In this document: positions 42,942-51,984 of the stretch, one piece after another
How the letters are laid out: each line of letters opens with the position of its first letter
How positions within the stretch are numbered: position 1 is the stretch's first letter
NCBI RefSeq assembly: GCF_018829635.1
Contig: NZ_JAHKKG010000022.1
Span: 34,050-98,049, forward strand
DNA: 64,000 nt
From: Paractinoplanes bogorensis
GTDB lineage: Bacteria; Actinomycetota; Actinomycetes; Mycobacteriales; Micromonosporaceae
Direction of reading: 5' to 3'
Notes under the pieces: model-generated
Database searches by the model: none
What the model was told of the DNA's origin: nothing
What the model saw: only the letters and a program-made list of their open reading frames with translations
Position numbers and translations under genes: made by a program

Positions 42942-43904
42942 GTGAGCGCAAAGAGTTCAGCCGCGCGATCGCGGGCTGCAGTCCGGATCTCCGGGCTCGG
43001 TCTCAGCGGGGCGGCGCTGCTGATGCTGCTCTCGGGATGTTCCCTCGAGGGGGTCGGGAACGCCTTCGGCCACTTCGGATGGCCGGGCAAGGGCATCACC
43101 CTGCAGGCGCACAAGATGTACGACCTGTGGATCGCCTCGGTGATCGCGGCGCTGATCGTCGGCGTCTTCGTGTGGGGCCTGATCTTCTGGTGCATCATCC
43201 GGTACCGCAAGCGCGGCGACGAACTGCCCGTGCAGACCCGGTTCAACATGCCGATGGAGGTGCTCTACACGGTCACCCCGGTGCTGATCGTGGCGATCCT
43301 CTTCTACTACACGGCAATCGTGCAGACCGACGTGGACAAGCTCTCCAAAAACCCCGACCAGGTCGTCGAGGTCGTGGCGTTCAAGTGGAACTGGCAGTTC
43401 AACTACCGCGACGGCATGGGCGAAGAGGCCAACACGGTCGCCTCGACCGTCGGCTCGTCCGACGTGATCCCGATCCTGGTCCTCCCGACCAACGAGAAGA
43501 TCCGGTTCGAAGAGACCAGCAAGGACGTCATCCACTCGTTCTGGGTCCCCGAGATCCTGTTCAAGCGGGACGTCTTCCCGGGCAACGTGCGCAACACCTT
43601 CGAGATCACCCTCGACAAGGAAGGCCGCTACGTCGGCCGGTGCGCCGAGCTCTGCGGCACCTACCACGCCTTCATGAACTTCGAGCTGGTCGTGGTCTCG
43701 CCCGACCGGTTCAACACGTTCCTCGAGGCCAAGAAGTCGGGTTCCTCCACGCAGGAGGCGATGGCGGCGATCGGCTACACCGGTGACGCGGCCTACGCGA
43801 CCACCACCGAGCCGTTCAACACGCGGCGCCAGAAGAACGGCTGGAACCAGAACGGCGCGGTCGCCGCTCCGGCCGGCTCCGCCGTGACGACGGCCGGGAA
43901 GTAG
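42942..43904 (+). CDS. ctaC: Cytochrome c oxidase subunit II (aa3)
   Basis: 320 residues. The GTG lies nine bases after AAGGAGG (42926-42932). A lipoprotein signal with lipobox LLSGC (Cys33) is followed by two membrane helices and a periplasmic cupredoxin domain. CuA ligands: the His in VIHSFWVPE and CAELCGTYHAFM with two Cys, His and Met. Receives electrons from the bcc complex in the actinobacterial supercomplex. Followed after 10 bases by ctaF; the usual ctaD is not between them. Confidence 0.96.
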   Translation: MSAKSSAARSRAAVRISGLGLSGAALLMLLSGCSLEGVGNAFGHFGWPGKGITLQAHKMYDLWIASVIAALIVGVFVWGLIFWCIIRYRKRGDELPVQTRFNMPMEVLYTVTPVLIVAILFYYTAIVQTDVDKLSKNPDQVVEVVAFKWNWQFNYRDGMGEEANTVASTVGSSDVIPILVLPTNEKIRFEETSKDVIHSFWVPEILFKRDVFPGNVRNTFEITLDKEGRYVGRCAELCGTYHAFMNFELVVVSPDRFNTFLEAKKSGSSTQEAMAAIGYTGDAAYATTTEPFNTRRQKNGWNQNGAVAAPAGSAVTTAGK

Positions 43905-43914
43905 GGATACAGCG

Positions 43915-44340
43915 GTGCGTACCGAATACAAGATCTTCGCGGGTGTCGCCGTCTTCCTCTTCGGCGCCTCCGTGGTCTACGGCTTCTACACCCACGGGGC
44001 CACCGGGCATCTGGAGTGGATCGGCACGGTCGCGCTGATCCTGTCCGGACTGCTCTGCTCGATGTGCGGCGGCTTCTTCTGGTTCGTGGCCCGGCGCATC
44101 GACCTCCGCCCGGAAGACCGGGAGGACGGCGAGATCGCCGAGGGCGCCGGCGAGATCGGCTTCTTCAGCCCGGGCAGCTACTGGCCGTTCGGCATCGCCC
44201 TTTCGGCCTCGGTCGCCGGTCTCGGCCTGGTGTTCTGGCTGTGGTGGCTGCTCGCCCTCGGCCTGATCCTGGTGATCGCCTCGTCCAGCGCCATGATCTT
44301 CGAGTACTACACCGGCACCCGCCACCCGGCGGAGCATTAA
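43915..44340 (+). CDS. ctaF: Cytochrome c oxidase subunit IV (actinobacterial)
   Basis: 141 residues, four membrane helices, GTG start giving VRTEYKIFAGVAVFL. Contains IDLRPEDREDGEIAEGAGE and GFFSPGSYWPFGIAL, signatures of the actinobacterial subunit IV. Small structural subunit of the aa3 oxidase. Last gene of the ctaC-ctaF unit, followed by a strong terminator. Confidence 0.94.
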   Translation: MRTEYKIFAGVAVFLFGASVVYGFYTHGATGHLEWIGTVALILSGLLCSMCGGFFWFVARRIDLRPEDREDGEIAEGAGEIGFFSPGSYWPFGIALSASVAGLGLVFWLWWLLALGLILVIASSSAMIFEYYTGTRHPAEH

Positions 44341-44352
44341 GAAGAGTGCGCC

Positions 44353-44391
44353 GAAGCCCGCGTCCCCTGGGGGACGCGGGCTTCGTTGTTT
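44353..44391 (+). terminator. Strong terminator after ctaF
   Basis: 15-bp perfect stem GAAGCCCGCGTCCCC / GGGGACGCGGGCTTC with a 2-base loop, then GTTGTTTTCT. Also faces the convergent zinc-ribbon gene. Confidence 0.93.
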
Positions 44392-44392
44392 T

Positions 44393-44584
44393 CTACGCGG
44401 CTCGGCGCTGCTGCGGCAGGTGTCGCGGCTGGGCCGGCCAGAGGTGCGCGACGATCGGCGCGACCACCTCGGCGGCGCCGCAGCGGGCGCAGACCAGCTC
44501 CTCCACCTGACCGTCCGCGGTGGCCGGCACCTCGAACATCATGTCGTTGTCGCAGATGACGCAGCGGGGCTCATGATCCGACAC
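44393..44584 (-). CDS. Small zinc-ribbon protein
   Basis: 63 residues from a GTG preceded by AGAGAGGAGC. Cys8-x2-Cys11 and Cys32-x2-Cys35 form a likely zinc ribbon; the C-terminus is basic (QPRHLPQQRRAA). Function unknown; could bind nucleic acid or protein. It sits downstream of trpD on the same strand with a 121-base gap that should hold its own promoter. Confidence 0.82.
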   Translation of the reverse strand: MSDHEPRCVICDNDMMFEVPATADGQVEELVCARCGAAEVVAPIVAHLWPAQPRHLPQQRRAA

Positions 44585-44705
44585 GGGTGGCTCCTCTCTT
44601 CGCCGGAAGGTGGATTACCCGAAACTGATTCCGACGCTGCCACGTAAAAGCGGCATAAGGGAGCATTAACGGCGGCGTGTCCGCTGTGAGTTTGCCCGCG
44701 GGCCC

Positions 44706-45764
44706 CTACTCGGCGGCCTTGGCCTTCTGGGCCGCTTCGACCCAGCGGGCCAGCTGAGACGTCGCCGCCCCGGAGTCGATCGTCTCCTGGGCCCGGGCGA
44801 TTCCGGCCCGCAGCGTGTCTCTCAGGTCGCCGGGGAAGCCTCCGTGCGCGGCCAGGGCGGCCGCCGCGTTGAGCACCACCGCGTCGCGGACCGGGCCGGG
44901 CTCGCCCGCGAACGTGCGGTGCGCCACGTCGGCGTTGAACGCGGTGTCGCCGCCGCGCAGGGCGTCCGGCGCGCTGCGCGCCAGGCCCAGCTCGACGGCA
45001 TCGATCACGTGCTCGGTGACCTGGCCGTCCTTGGCCTGCCAGAGGCGGGTCGGCGCGGTCGTGGTGAACTCGTCGAGACCGTCCTCGCCGCGCATCACCA
45101 GCGCCGAGTCGCCCCGCAGGGCGAACACCGCGGCCATGACCGGAGCCATCCGGATGTCGAAGCAGCCGACCGCGGCCGCCGTGGGCCGGGCCGGGTTGGT
45201 CAGCGGGCCGAGCACGTTGAAGAACGTGGGGACGCCCAGTTCGCGCCGGGTGACCGCGGCGTGCCGCATGCCGGGGTGGTAGCGGGCGGCGAAGCAGAAG
45301 CCCATGCCGGCGCCGGTGACCGTGCTGGCCACGCCCTCGGGGCCGAGGTCGAGCGGGACGCCGAAGTGCTCGAGCAGGTCGGCCGTGCCGGTGGTGGAGG
45401 AGGCCGACCGGTTGCCGTGCTTGACCACGGTCACCCCCGAGGCGGCGGTGATGATCGCCGCCATCGTCGAGATGTTGACCGTGTTGGCCCGGTCGCCGCC
45501 GGTGCCGACCACGTCGACCGCGTCGGTGCGTACGTTTTCCGGCAGCTCGACCAGCGTCGCGTTGGCCAGCATGGCCTGGACCAGGCCGGACAGCTCGCCC
45601 GGGGTCTCGCCCTTGGCCCGCAGCGCGATGGCGAAACCGGCGATCTGGGCCGGCGTGGCGTTACCCGACATGATCTCGCCCATGGCCCAGGCGGTGTCGG
45701 GGGTCCCGAGCTCTTCGCCCCGCAACAGGGCACTCGTCAGGTTCGGCCAGGTGCGTGCGCCCAC
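44706..45764 (-). CDS. trpD: Anthranilate phosphoribosyltransferase
   Basis: 352 residues. Second step of tryptophan synthesis, joining PRPP to anthranilate. Motifs: VVGTGGDRANTVNIST for PRPP, KHGNRSASSTTGTADLLE, FCFAARYHPGMRHA and FFNVLGPLTNPARP. No other trp gene is near; the position beside respiratory genes equals mycobacterial Rv2192c. Family length normal. Confidence 0.96.
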   Translation of the reverse strand: MGARTWPNLTSALLRGEELGTPDTAWAMGEIMSGNATPAQIAGFAIALRAKGETPGELSGLVQAMLANATLVELPENVRTDAVDVVGTGGDRANTVNISTMAAIITAASGVTVVKHGNRSASSTTGTADLLEHFGVPLDLGPEGVASTVTGAGMGFCFAARYHPGMRHAAVTRRELGVPTFFNVLGPLTNPARPTAAAVGCFDIRMAPVMAAVFALRGDSALVMRGEDGLDEFTTTAPTRLWQAKDGQVTEHVIDAVELGLARSAPDALRGGDTAFNADVAHRTFAGEPGPVRDAVVLNAAAALAAHGGFPGDLRDTLRAGIARAQETIDSGAATSQLARWVEAAQKAKAAE

Positions 45765-45791
45765 GTCGGGGGCCCTTCTTCTATGAGTCTC

Positions 45792-46226
45792 TTAACCGAG
45801 GGTGCCGAGGGTGCCCAGCGGGATCGCGCCGTCGCGGCGGGCGCGGAGCATGGTGGCGATCGTCTGGCCGGTGGTGACCGGGTCGAGCGGTGCGACCAGG
45901 GTCTGGTCGACCTGGGCGTAGGCGGCGAGCCAGCGGTCGGCGGCGCGCGCGACGACCACGCAGACGGGCGGGGGAGTGGCGTATTCGTCCTTGGTCTGCC
46001 GGGCGATGCCCATGCCACCCGCGGGGGTCGCCTCGCCGTCGAGCACCATCAGGTCGATCTCGTACTTGTCGAGCAGGTCGCGGCAGTCCTCCCAGGTGGA
46101 GGCGTCGGCGAACTCGACCCGGAGGTCGGCGGCGGGTCGCACGCCGATCGCCAACCGGATGCGATCGCGCACGGCGGCGTCGTCGCTGTAGAGGAGGACC
46201 GTGTATTGCGTCGGTGCGTCGCTCAT
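45792..46226 (-). CDS. Receiver-like protein of unknown partner
   Basis: 144 residues. CheY-like alternation: YTVLLYSDDAAVRDRI at the start, DLMVLDGEATPAGGMG with an Asp where the phospho-acceptor lies, and VCVVVARAADRW. The C-terminal Lys strand of true receivers is unclear (LVAPLDPV), so phosphorylation is doubtful. No output domain and no kinase nearby. Conserved position between trpD and ctaG suggests a link to respiration, but this is inference. Confidence 0.75.
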   Translation of the reverse strand: MSDAPTQYTVLLYSDDAAVRDRIRLAIGVRPAADLRVEFADASTWEDCRDLLDKYEIDLMVLDGEATPAGGMGIARQTKDEYATPPPVCVVVARAADRWLAAYAQVDQTLVAPLDPVTTGQTIATMLRARRDGAIPLGTLGTLG

Positions 46227-46277
46227 GAATGTGCCCCGGTTCACGTCGTAGGTGCCCGCCGATCGTAACGGACCGGT

Positions 46278-47270
46278 TTACAAGCGGTCGGACCCCGGTC
46301 CGGTGTCGCCGGGGGCGCCGTTTGTGATCTTGGCTGCATCCTGGCGGGCCTGCTCGGCCGCCTCCTCGGCTTCCTGCCGGTCCAGGGCCCGGTCGATGCG
46401 CCGCGCCTCCCGCTCGGACTGGCGGATCCACTGCATCACCAGGATGCCGAGCATCGTGACGCTGACGATCTCGCCGCCGGCCCACAGGATGCCCCCGGCC
46501 GTGACCTGGTCGGCGACCGGATCGGTCCAGCTCAGCCCCAGGTTCGGGTAGTAATCGCCGGCCAGCAGCGTCTTGCTCTGCATGATGGTCAGCCCGAGCA
46601 CGGTGTGGAACGGCACCGACAGCACCATCAGCAGCGCGCGCCCCGGGTAGGGCCAGCGGTTGGGCAGCGGGTCCAGGCCCAGCAGCGGCCAGAAGAACAG
46701 GCAGCCGGTGACGATGAAGTGGATGTGGATGAACTCGTGCAGCCACGGGTGCAGCAGCGTCTGCCGGTAGAGGTCGGTGAAGTAGAGGACGAACGGGTTG
46801 GCCACGAACAGGCCGAAGGCGAAGAGCGGGAAGGTCAGCACCCGTACGACCCGGCTGTGCACCACGGCCAGCAGTCGCTTGCGCGGCACGGCGGGCAGCG
46901 TGCGCAGCGCCAGGGTCATCGGCGCGCCCAGCGCGAGGAAGATCGGCCCGACCATGGACAGGACCATGTGCTGGACCATGTGTACCGAGAGCAGCGTGGT
47001 GTCGTACGCCTCGATGCCGGTGACCGTCACGGCCGCGATCGAGCCGAGTCCACCGACGACGAACGCCACCGTGCGCCCGGTGGGCCAGTGGTCGCCCCGC
47101 TGGCGCAGCCGATACACGCCGTACCCGTAGAGTGCTCCGGCGATCAGCAGGAACAGCGCCACCAGACTGCCCAGATGGATCTCCGTGAAGATCACGCCCG
47201 GGGTGAACGGCGGAAGAACAGTATCCCCGCCCTGAGCGGCGAGTGTGGGCGTTTCGGCTAGCTGCACCAC
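46278..47270 (-). CDS. ctaG: Cytochrome c oxidase assembly protein, Caa3-type CtaG
   Basis: 330 residues, seven membrane helices. Family motifs: SVHMVQHMVLSMVGPIFLALG, LHPWLHEFIHIHFIVTGCLFFWPL and GGILWAGGEIVSV. Putative copper-handling assembly factor for CuB, unrelated to the classical CtaG/Cox11. A charged coiled-coil-like tail (ERREARRIDRALDRQEAEEA style) of about 50 residues is at the C-terminus. Divergent from ctaE across about 106 bases. Confidence 0.92.
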   Translation of the reverse strand: MVQLAETPTLAAQGGDTVLPPFTPGVIFTEIHLGSLVALFLLIAGALYGYGVYRLRQRGDHWPTGRTVAFVVGGLGSIAAVTVTGIEAYDTTLLSVHMVQHMVLSMVGPIFLALGAPMTLALRTLPAVPRKRLLAVVHSRVVRVLTFPLFAFGLFVANPFVLYFTDLYRQTLLHPWLHEFIHIHFIVTGCLFFWPLLGLDPLPNRWPYPGRALLMVLSVPFHTVLGLTIMQSKTLLAGDYYPNLGLSWTDPVADQVTAGGILWAGGEIVSVTMLGILVMQWIRQSEREARRIDRALDRQEAEEAAEQARQDAAKITNGAPGDTGPGSDRL

Positions 47271-47376
47271 TCGAGGCTAGGCCTATCCGGTCGGTACCCG
47301 TTCTTCCGGGCTGCAACTCGTGCCGGAATTCGACCCCCGCAGCACGTTGGACTGATCGCGGGGCAATAATGAGCCC

Positions 47377-47976
47377 GTGACAGCGGCCTCAGCCATCGAC
47401 AAGAGCAGGATCCACTCGTTGACGCGACCGAACATGGTCAGCGTCGGCACGATCGTGTGGCTCTCCAGCGAGCTCATGTTCTTCGCGGCGTTGTTCGCGA
47501 TGTATTTCTCGATCCGTGCGGCGGACTACAGCATGTGGGAGGAACACACCCCGCATCTGGAGCTGCCCTACGCGACGACGTTCACGGTGATCCTGGTTCT
47601 CTCCTCGGTCACCTGCCAGCTCGGCGTGTTCGCGGCGGAGAAGGGCGACGTGTTCGCGCTGCGGCGCTGGTTCACGATCACCTTCGTGATGGGCCTGATC
47701 TTCGTGCTGGGCCAGGCGAACGAGTACCGGACCCTGGTCAGCGAGGGCATCAAGCTCAACGCCGACGGCTACGGCTCGATGTTCTACCTGACCACCGGTT
47801 TTCACGGCCTGCACGTCACCGGCGGTCTGATCGCCTTCATCGTCTACATGATCCGTACGACGATGGGCCGGTTCACACCGGCACAGGCGACGTCGGCCAT
47901 CGTCGTGTCGTACTACTGGCACTTCGTGGACATCGTCTGGATCGCACTGTTCGCCATGATCTATTGGCTGCAGTAG
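47377..47976 (+). CDS. ctaE: Cytochrome c oxidase subunit III
   Basis: 199 residues from a GTG, five helices. WLSSELMFFAALFAMYFSIR, the Glu in GQANEYRTL, FHGLHVTGG and YYWHFVDIVWI are subunit III landmarks. First gene of the ctaE-qcrC-qcrA-qcrB operon; the product belongs to the aa3 oxidase within the bcc-aa3 supercomplex. The N-terminal TRPNMVSVGTIVW matches actinobacterial forms. Confidence 0.96.
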   Translation: MTAASAIDKSRIHSLTRPNMVSVGTIVWLSSELMFFAALFAMYFSIRAADYSMWEEHTPHLELPYATTFTVILVLSSVTCQLGVFAAEKGDVFALRRWFTITFVMGLIFVLGQANEYRTLVSEGIKLNADGYGSMFYLTTGFHGLHVTGGLIAFIVYMIRTTMGRFTPAQATSAIVVSYYWHFVDIVWIALFAMIYWLQ

Positions 47977-48027
47977 AGACCGACTTCGTCCATGAGCTTC
48001 TGGTCAAAACTTAGAGGGACACAGCCC

Positions 48028-48876
48028 ATGACTTCAGACACCCCCGCCGGTCGGCGTTTCCGGGTGTTCTCCCGGCGGCGTGGCGCGCCGAGCCGGACGC
48101 GCCGGCGTCTCGGGGCCGCGGTACGCATGATCGCCGCGCTCGCGCTCGCCGGTGGCGTCTACACCGCGTTCGCTCCCGGCGCGTTCGCGGAGGAGCCCCG
48201 GCAGCTCTCCGCCACCGCACTCGAGGGCAAGCAGCTGTACGACAACAGCTGCATCACCTGCCACGGGCGCGACGGTCAGGGTGTCACCGACCGCGGTCCG
48301 AGCCTGATCGGCGTCGGCTCGGCATCGGTCGAGTTCCAGGTGGGCACCGGCCGCATGCCGATGACCCGCCAGGAGGCTCAGGCCGAGGAGAAGAAGCCGC
48401 AGTTCGACAAGAACCAGACCAAGCAGCTCGGTCAGTACATCCAGGAGCTGGGTGGAGGCCCCCAGCTGCCCTCGGGTGAGCTGGTCGAGAACCTCGAGGA
48501 GAACCCCGAGGCGCTGGCCCGCGGCGGCGAGCTGTTCCGCGTCAACTGCACGTCCTGCCACAGCTTCACCGGGGCCGGCGGCGCGCTCAGCTCGGGCAAG
48601 TTCGCCCCGGCGCTGCACGACGCCACGCCCGAGACGATCTACGCCGCCATGCTGACCGGCCCGCAGAACATGCCGGTGTTCGGTGACAACCAGCTCACGC
48701 CGGACGAGAAGCGCGAGATCATCACCTACATCAAGGTGCAGCTGCAGGACGACCGCGACCCGGGCGGTATCTTCAACCTAGGTGGTTACGGTCCGTCGAC
48801 CGAGGGCATCGCGATCTTCGTGGTCGGCATCGTGCTCCTGGTCTTCACGGCGCTGTGGATTGCGGGGAAGTCATGA
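48028..48876 (+). CDS. qcrC: Cytochrome bc1 (bcc) complex dihaem cytochrome c subunit
   Basis: 282 residues; an ATG at 47992 is an alternative start 12 codons upstream, but AGAGGGA precedes the chosen one. N-terminal export helix (about 33-53), then two c-type haem domains: Cys75-Ile-Thr-Cys78-His and Cys174-Thr-Ser-Cys177-His, and a C-terminal anchor helix. The double-haem form replaces a separate cytochrome c in actinobacteria, passing electrons straight to CuA of CtaC. Overlaps qcrA by four bases. Confidence 0.96.
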   Translation: MTSDTPAGRRFRVFSRRRGAPSRTRRRLGAAVRMIAALALAGGVYTAFAPGAFAEEPRQLSATALEGKQLYDNSCITCHGRDGQGVTDRGPSLIGVGSASVEFQVGTGRMPMTRQEAQAEEKKPQFDKNQTKQLGQYIQELGGGPQLPSGELVENLEENPEALARGGELFRVNCTSCHSFTGAGGALSSGKFAPALHDATPETIYAAMLTGPQNMPVFGDNQLTPDEKREIITYIKVQLQDDRDPGGIFNLGGYGPSTEGIAIFVVGIVLLVFTALWIAGKS

Positions 48877-49979
48877 CCACGCTGCACCACGACAAAACCG
48901 ACGCACCCGAGCCGATCGACGTCGACGACCCGCGGCTGAGTCGTCTCGACATCGTCAAAGAGGGCCTGCGCCGCGACGAGATCGAGATCATCACCTACGA
49001 GTCGCAGTTCCAGGGCACAAACTCGAAGGCCGAGAAGCGGGTCGTCCGCAACATCGCCTTCCTGTTCATCATCGCCGGCCTGGGCGCCCTGGCCTTCCTC
49101 GGCTTCTACATCTGGTGGCCGTGGCGCTTCGAGCTCGGCGAGACGCTGAGCGACTTCTACACACCGGCGCTCGGCATCTCGCTCGGCATCTCGCTGTTCG
49201 CCCTCGGCCTGGCCATCCTCGCCTGGGCCAAGAAGCTGCTGCCGCACGAGGTGTCGATCCAGGCCCGCCACGACGGCCCGTCCGCGTCGGACGAGCAGAA
49301 GATCACCGGGCAGACGATGATGTTCGTCGCCGACGAGCTGGGCAACGGCGTTCAGCGCCGTCCGCTGCTCAAGGGTGCGATCGGCTTCGGCCTGGCCCCG
49401 ATCGGCCTGGTCGCCGCGGCGCCGCTGATCGGCGGTCTGATCGAGAACCCGCACAAGGACGAACTGCCGATCATGTACACCACGGGCTTCAACCCGGGGT
49501 TCAACGGCGGCAACCTGGTGCGGCTGACCCGCGACGACGGCAGCCCGATCCGCCCCGAGGACGTGAGCACCGGCGGCCAGATGACGGTCTTCCCCGGCAT
49601 CCCGCACGGCGCCACCAACGAGTACGCCGACTCGCCGACGCTGCTGATCCACCTGCGGCCCGACGACGCGCAGAAGACCCGCGAGGCGGCCGACGCCGAC
49701 CGTCGCAACAAGGGTTCGATGTGGGGCGACTACGTGGCCTACTCGAAGATCTGCACGCACGCCGGCTGCCCGGCGAGCCTCTACGAGCAGCAGACCAACC
49801 GCCTGCTGTGCCCCTGCCACCAGTCGCAGTTCCTGATCACCCGCAACGCGCAGCCGATCTTCGGTCCCGCCACCCGGCGTCTGCCGATGCTGCCGCTCGG
49901 GGTGGACGAGGAGGGCTACTTCGTGGCAACGTCCGACTACAAGGACACCGTCGGACCTGACTTCTGGGAGCGGCCGTGA
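48873..49979 (+). CDS. qcrA: Cytochrome bc1 complex Rieske iron-sulfur subunit
   Basis: 368 residues. Three membrane helices (two near 65-130, one near 170-195), as in actinobacterial Rieske proteins. The 2Fe-2S domain carries Cys294-Thr-His296 with Cys299 and Cys313-Pro-Cys315-His316: ligands Cys294, His296, Cys313 and His316, with a Cys299-Cys315 disulfide. The ATG overlaps the qcrC stop and the gene overlaps qcrB by four bases. Confidence 0.97.
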   Translation: MTTLHHDKTDAPEPIDVDDPRLSRLDIVKEGLRRDEIEIITYESQFQGTNSKAEKRVVRNIAFLFIIAGLGALAFLGFYIWWPWRFELGETLSDFYTPALGISLGISLFALGLAILAWAKKLLPHEVSIQARHDGPSASDEQKITGQTMMFVADELGNGVQRRPLLKGAIGFGLAPIGLVAAAPLIGGLIENPHKDELPIMYTTGFNPGFNGGNLVRLTRDDGSPIRPEDVSTGGQMTVFPGIPHGATNEYADSPTLLIHLRPDDAQKTREAADADRRNKGSMWGDYVAYSKICTHAGCPASLYEQQTNRLLCPCHQSQFLITRNAQPIFGPATRRLPMLPLGVDEEGYFVATSDYKDTVGPDFWERP

Positions 49980-51586
49980 AGCGCCGGAAAGTAGACCTCC
50001 AACAGGCGCCCATCACGGCTGCCAAGGGCGTCGACGAGCGGTTCCAGGCCGCTACGCCACTGCGCGCACTGCTCAACAAGGTTTTCCCTGACCACTGGTC
50101 GTTCCTGCTGGGCGAGATCGCGCTCTTCTCGTTCATCATCCTGCTGCTCACCGGTGTCTTCCTGACGCTGTTCTTCGACCCCTCGATGTCGGAGACGGCC
50201 TACGACGGCGCCTACTCGGCGCTGCGGGGCACCGAGATGTCGCAGGCCTACGCGTCGTCGCTGCACATCTCGTTCGAGGTGCGCGGTGGTCTGTTCATGC
50301 GCCAGATGCACCACTGGGCAGCACTGCTGTTCATGGCATCAATCGTCATCCACATGGCGCGCATCTTCTTCACCGGCGCCTACCGCAAGCCGCGCGAGGC
50401 CAACTGGGCCATCGGCATGATCCTGTTCCTCCTGGGCTTCCTGGCCGGCTTCACCGGCTACTCGCTCCCGGACGACGGGCTCTCCGGCACCGGCCTCCGC
50501 ATCGCCTCGGCGATCATGCTGTCGCTCCCGGTGGTCGGCACCTGGATCTCCGCCTCGATCTTCGGCGGCGAGTTCCCGGGCCACCTGATCATCGGCCGCT
50601 TCTACATCGCGCACGTGCTGCTCATCCCGGGCGGTCTGCTCGCGCTGATCAGCGTCCACCTGGGCCTGGTCTTCAAGCAGAAGCACACGCAGTGGCCCGG
50701 CCCGATGCGCACGAACACCAACGTGGTCGGCGAGCGCATGTTCCCGCGTTACGCGCTCAAGCAGGGCGGCTTCTTCATGGCCGTCTTCGGCACGGTCGCG
50801 CTGATGGCCGGTCTCTTCCAGATCAACCCGATCTGGCTGTTCGGCCCCTACCGGGCGTCCGAGGTGTCGTCGGCATCGCAGCCCGACTGGTACGTCATGT
50901 TCATGGACGGCCTGGTCCGGCTCATGCCGAACTGGCAGATCTACATCGGCGACTACAGCATCCCGCCGCTGTTCTGGCCGGCCGTGGTCGGCCTGGGTGC
51001 CCTCACCACCGGCCCGATCTTCTGGCCGTGGATCGAGGCGCGCAAGTCCGGCGACAAGCGGATCCACAACCTGCTCGAGCGCCCGCGTGACAACCCGGAG
51101 CGGGTCGGCATCGGCGCGATGGCGTTCACCTTCTTCATCATCGCGACGCTGTCCGGCGGCAACGACGTCATCGCCGACAAGTTCCACATCAGCCTCAACG
51201 CGATGACGTGGGCCGGCCGCATCGGGATGCTGGTGCTGCCCCCGCTGGCCTACTGGATCTCGGTCCGCATCTGCCTGGGTCTGCAGCAGCACGACCGTGA
51301 GGTGCTGGCCCACGGCGTCGAGACCGGCATCATCCGGCGCCTGCCCAACGGCCAGTTCATCGAGGTGCACCAGCCGCTCGGCCCGGTCGACGAGCACGGC
51401 CACCCGATCCCGCTGGAGTACGGCGGCTGGGTCGTCCCCAAGAAGATGAACCGTGTCGGTGCGCTGGCCCCGGCCGTGAAGGGCTTCTTCTTCCCGGTCG
51501 AGAAGCCGGCCGAGGCCCCGGTCTCACCCGGCATGCCGCCGATCAGCGGCGACAGCCGCGAAGAGATCACCTCCGGACGCAAGTAA
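49976..51586 (+). CDS. qcrB: Cytochrome bc1 complex cytochrome b subunit
   Basis: 536 residues from the GTG overlapping the qcrA stop. Eight-plus helices with haem-ligating His residues in LHISFEVRGGLFMRQMHHWA, IVIHMARIFF, FYIAHVLLIPGG and ISVHLGLVFK. Quinol oxidation site region is included. A C-terminal extension of about 110 residues (GVETGIIRRLPNGQFIEVHQ onward) is the actinobacterial type. This subunit is the target of drugs such as Q203 in mycobacteria (known of the family). Followed by a terminator. Confidence 0.97.
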   Translation: MKRRKVDLQQAPITAAKGVDERFQAATPLRALLNKVFPDHWSFLLGEIALFSFIILLLTGVFLTLFFDPSMSETAYDGAYSALRGTEMSQAYASSLHISFEVRGGLFMRQMHHWAALLFMASIVIHMARIFFTGAYRKPREANWAIGMILFLLGFLAGFTGYSLPDDGLSGTGLRIASAIMLSLPVVGTWISASIFGGEFPGHLIIGRFYIAHVLLIPGGLLALISVHLGLVFKQKHTQWPGPMRTNTNVVGERMFPRYALKQGGFFMAVFGTVALMAGLFQINPIWLFGPYRASEVSSASQPDWYVMFMDGLVRLMPNWQIYIGDYSIPPLFWPAVVGLGALTTGPIFWPWIEARKSGDKRIHNLLERPRDNPERVGIGAMAFTFFIIATLSGGNDVIADKFHISLNAMTWAGRIGMLVLPPLAYWISVRICLGLQQHDREVLAHGVETGIIRRLPNGQFIEVHQPLGPVDEHGHPIPLEYGGWVVPKKMNRVGALAPAVKGFFFPVEKPAEAPVSPGMPPISGDSREEITSGRK

Positions 51587-51603
51587 CACGAGCACCGCAG
51601 TCG

Positions 51604-51636
51604 AGAAGGGGCCCGCTTCGGCGGGCCCCTTCTTCG
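51604..51636 (+). terminator. Terminator after qcrB
   Basis: AGAAGGGGCCCGC-TTCG-GCGGGCCCCTTCT, 13-bp perfect stem with a TTCG tetraloop and TTC after it, 17 bases from the stop. Confidence 0.94.
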
Positions 51637-51689
51637 TGCGCCGGATAGCATGGTCGCGACTGTCCTGCCTGCATAGCCGAGGAGCTCGC

Positions 51690-51977
51690 GTGAACACCGC
51701 GATCGTGCACATCGACTGCGCCACCGACTCGATCCCCGAGGTCGCCGAGGCGCTGGCCGCTCTGGACGGGGTGAGCGAGGTCTACTCGGTGGCCGGCAAC
51801 GTCGACCTGATCGCGATCGTCCGGGTCGCCAAGTTCGAAGACATCGCCGAGGTCATCGCCGGCAAGATCTCCAAGACCGAGGGCGTACTCAACACGGAGT
51901 CGCACATCGCGTTCCGGGCCTACTCCAAGCACGACCTCGAGGACGCGTTCGCGATCGGCCTGCCCGACGCCGACTGA
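51690..51977 (+). CDS. Stand-alone Lrp/AsnC ligand-binding (RAM) domain protein
   Basis: 95 residues from a GTG with GAGGAGC just before. AIVHIDCATDSIPEVAEALAAL, VYSVAGNVDLIAIVRVAKFED and FRAYSKHDLEDAF correspond to an alpha-beta RAM fold without a DNA-binding domain. Such proteins bind amino acids as oligomers. Position after the qcr operon is shared with streptomycetes as far as I recall. Role unknown. Confidence 0.88.
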   Translation: MNTAIVHIDCATDSIPEVAEALAALDGVSEVYSVAGNVDLIAIVRVAKFEDIAEVIAGKISKTEGVLNTESHIAFRAYSKHDLEDAFAIGLPDAD

Positions 51978-51984
51978 CCGGCGC

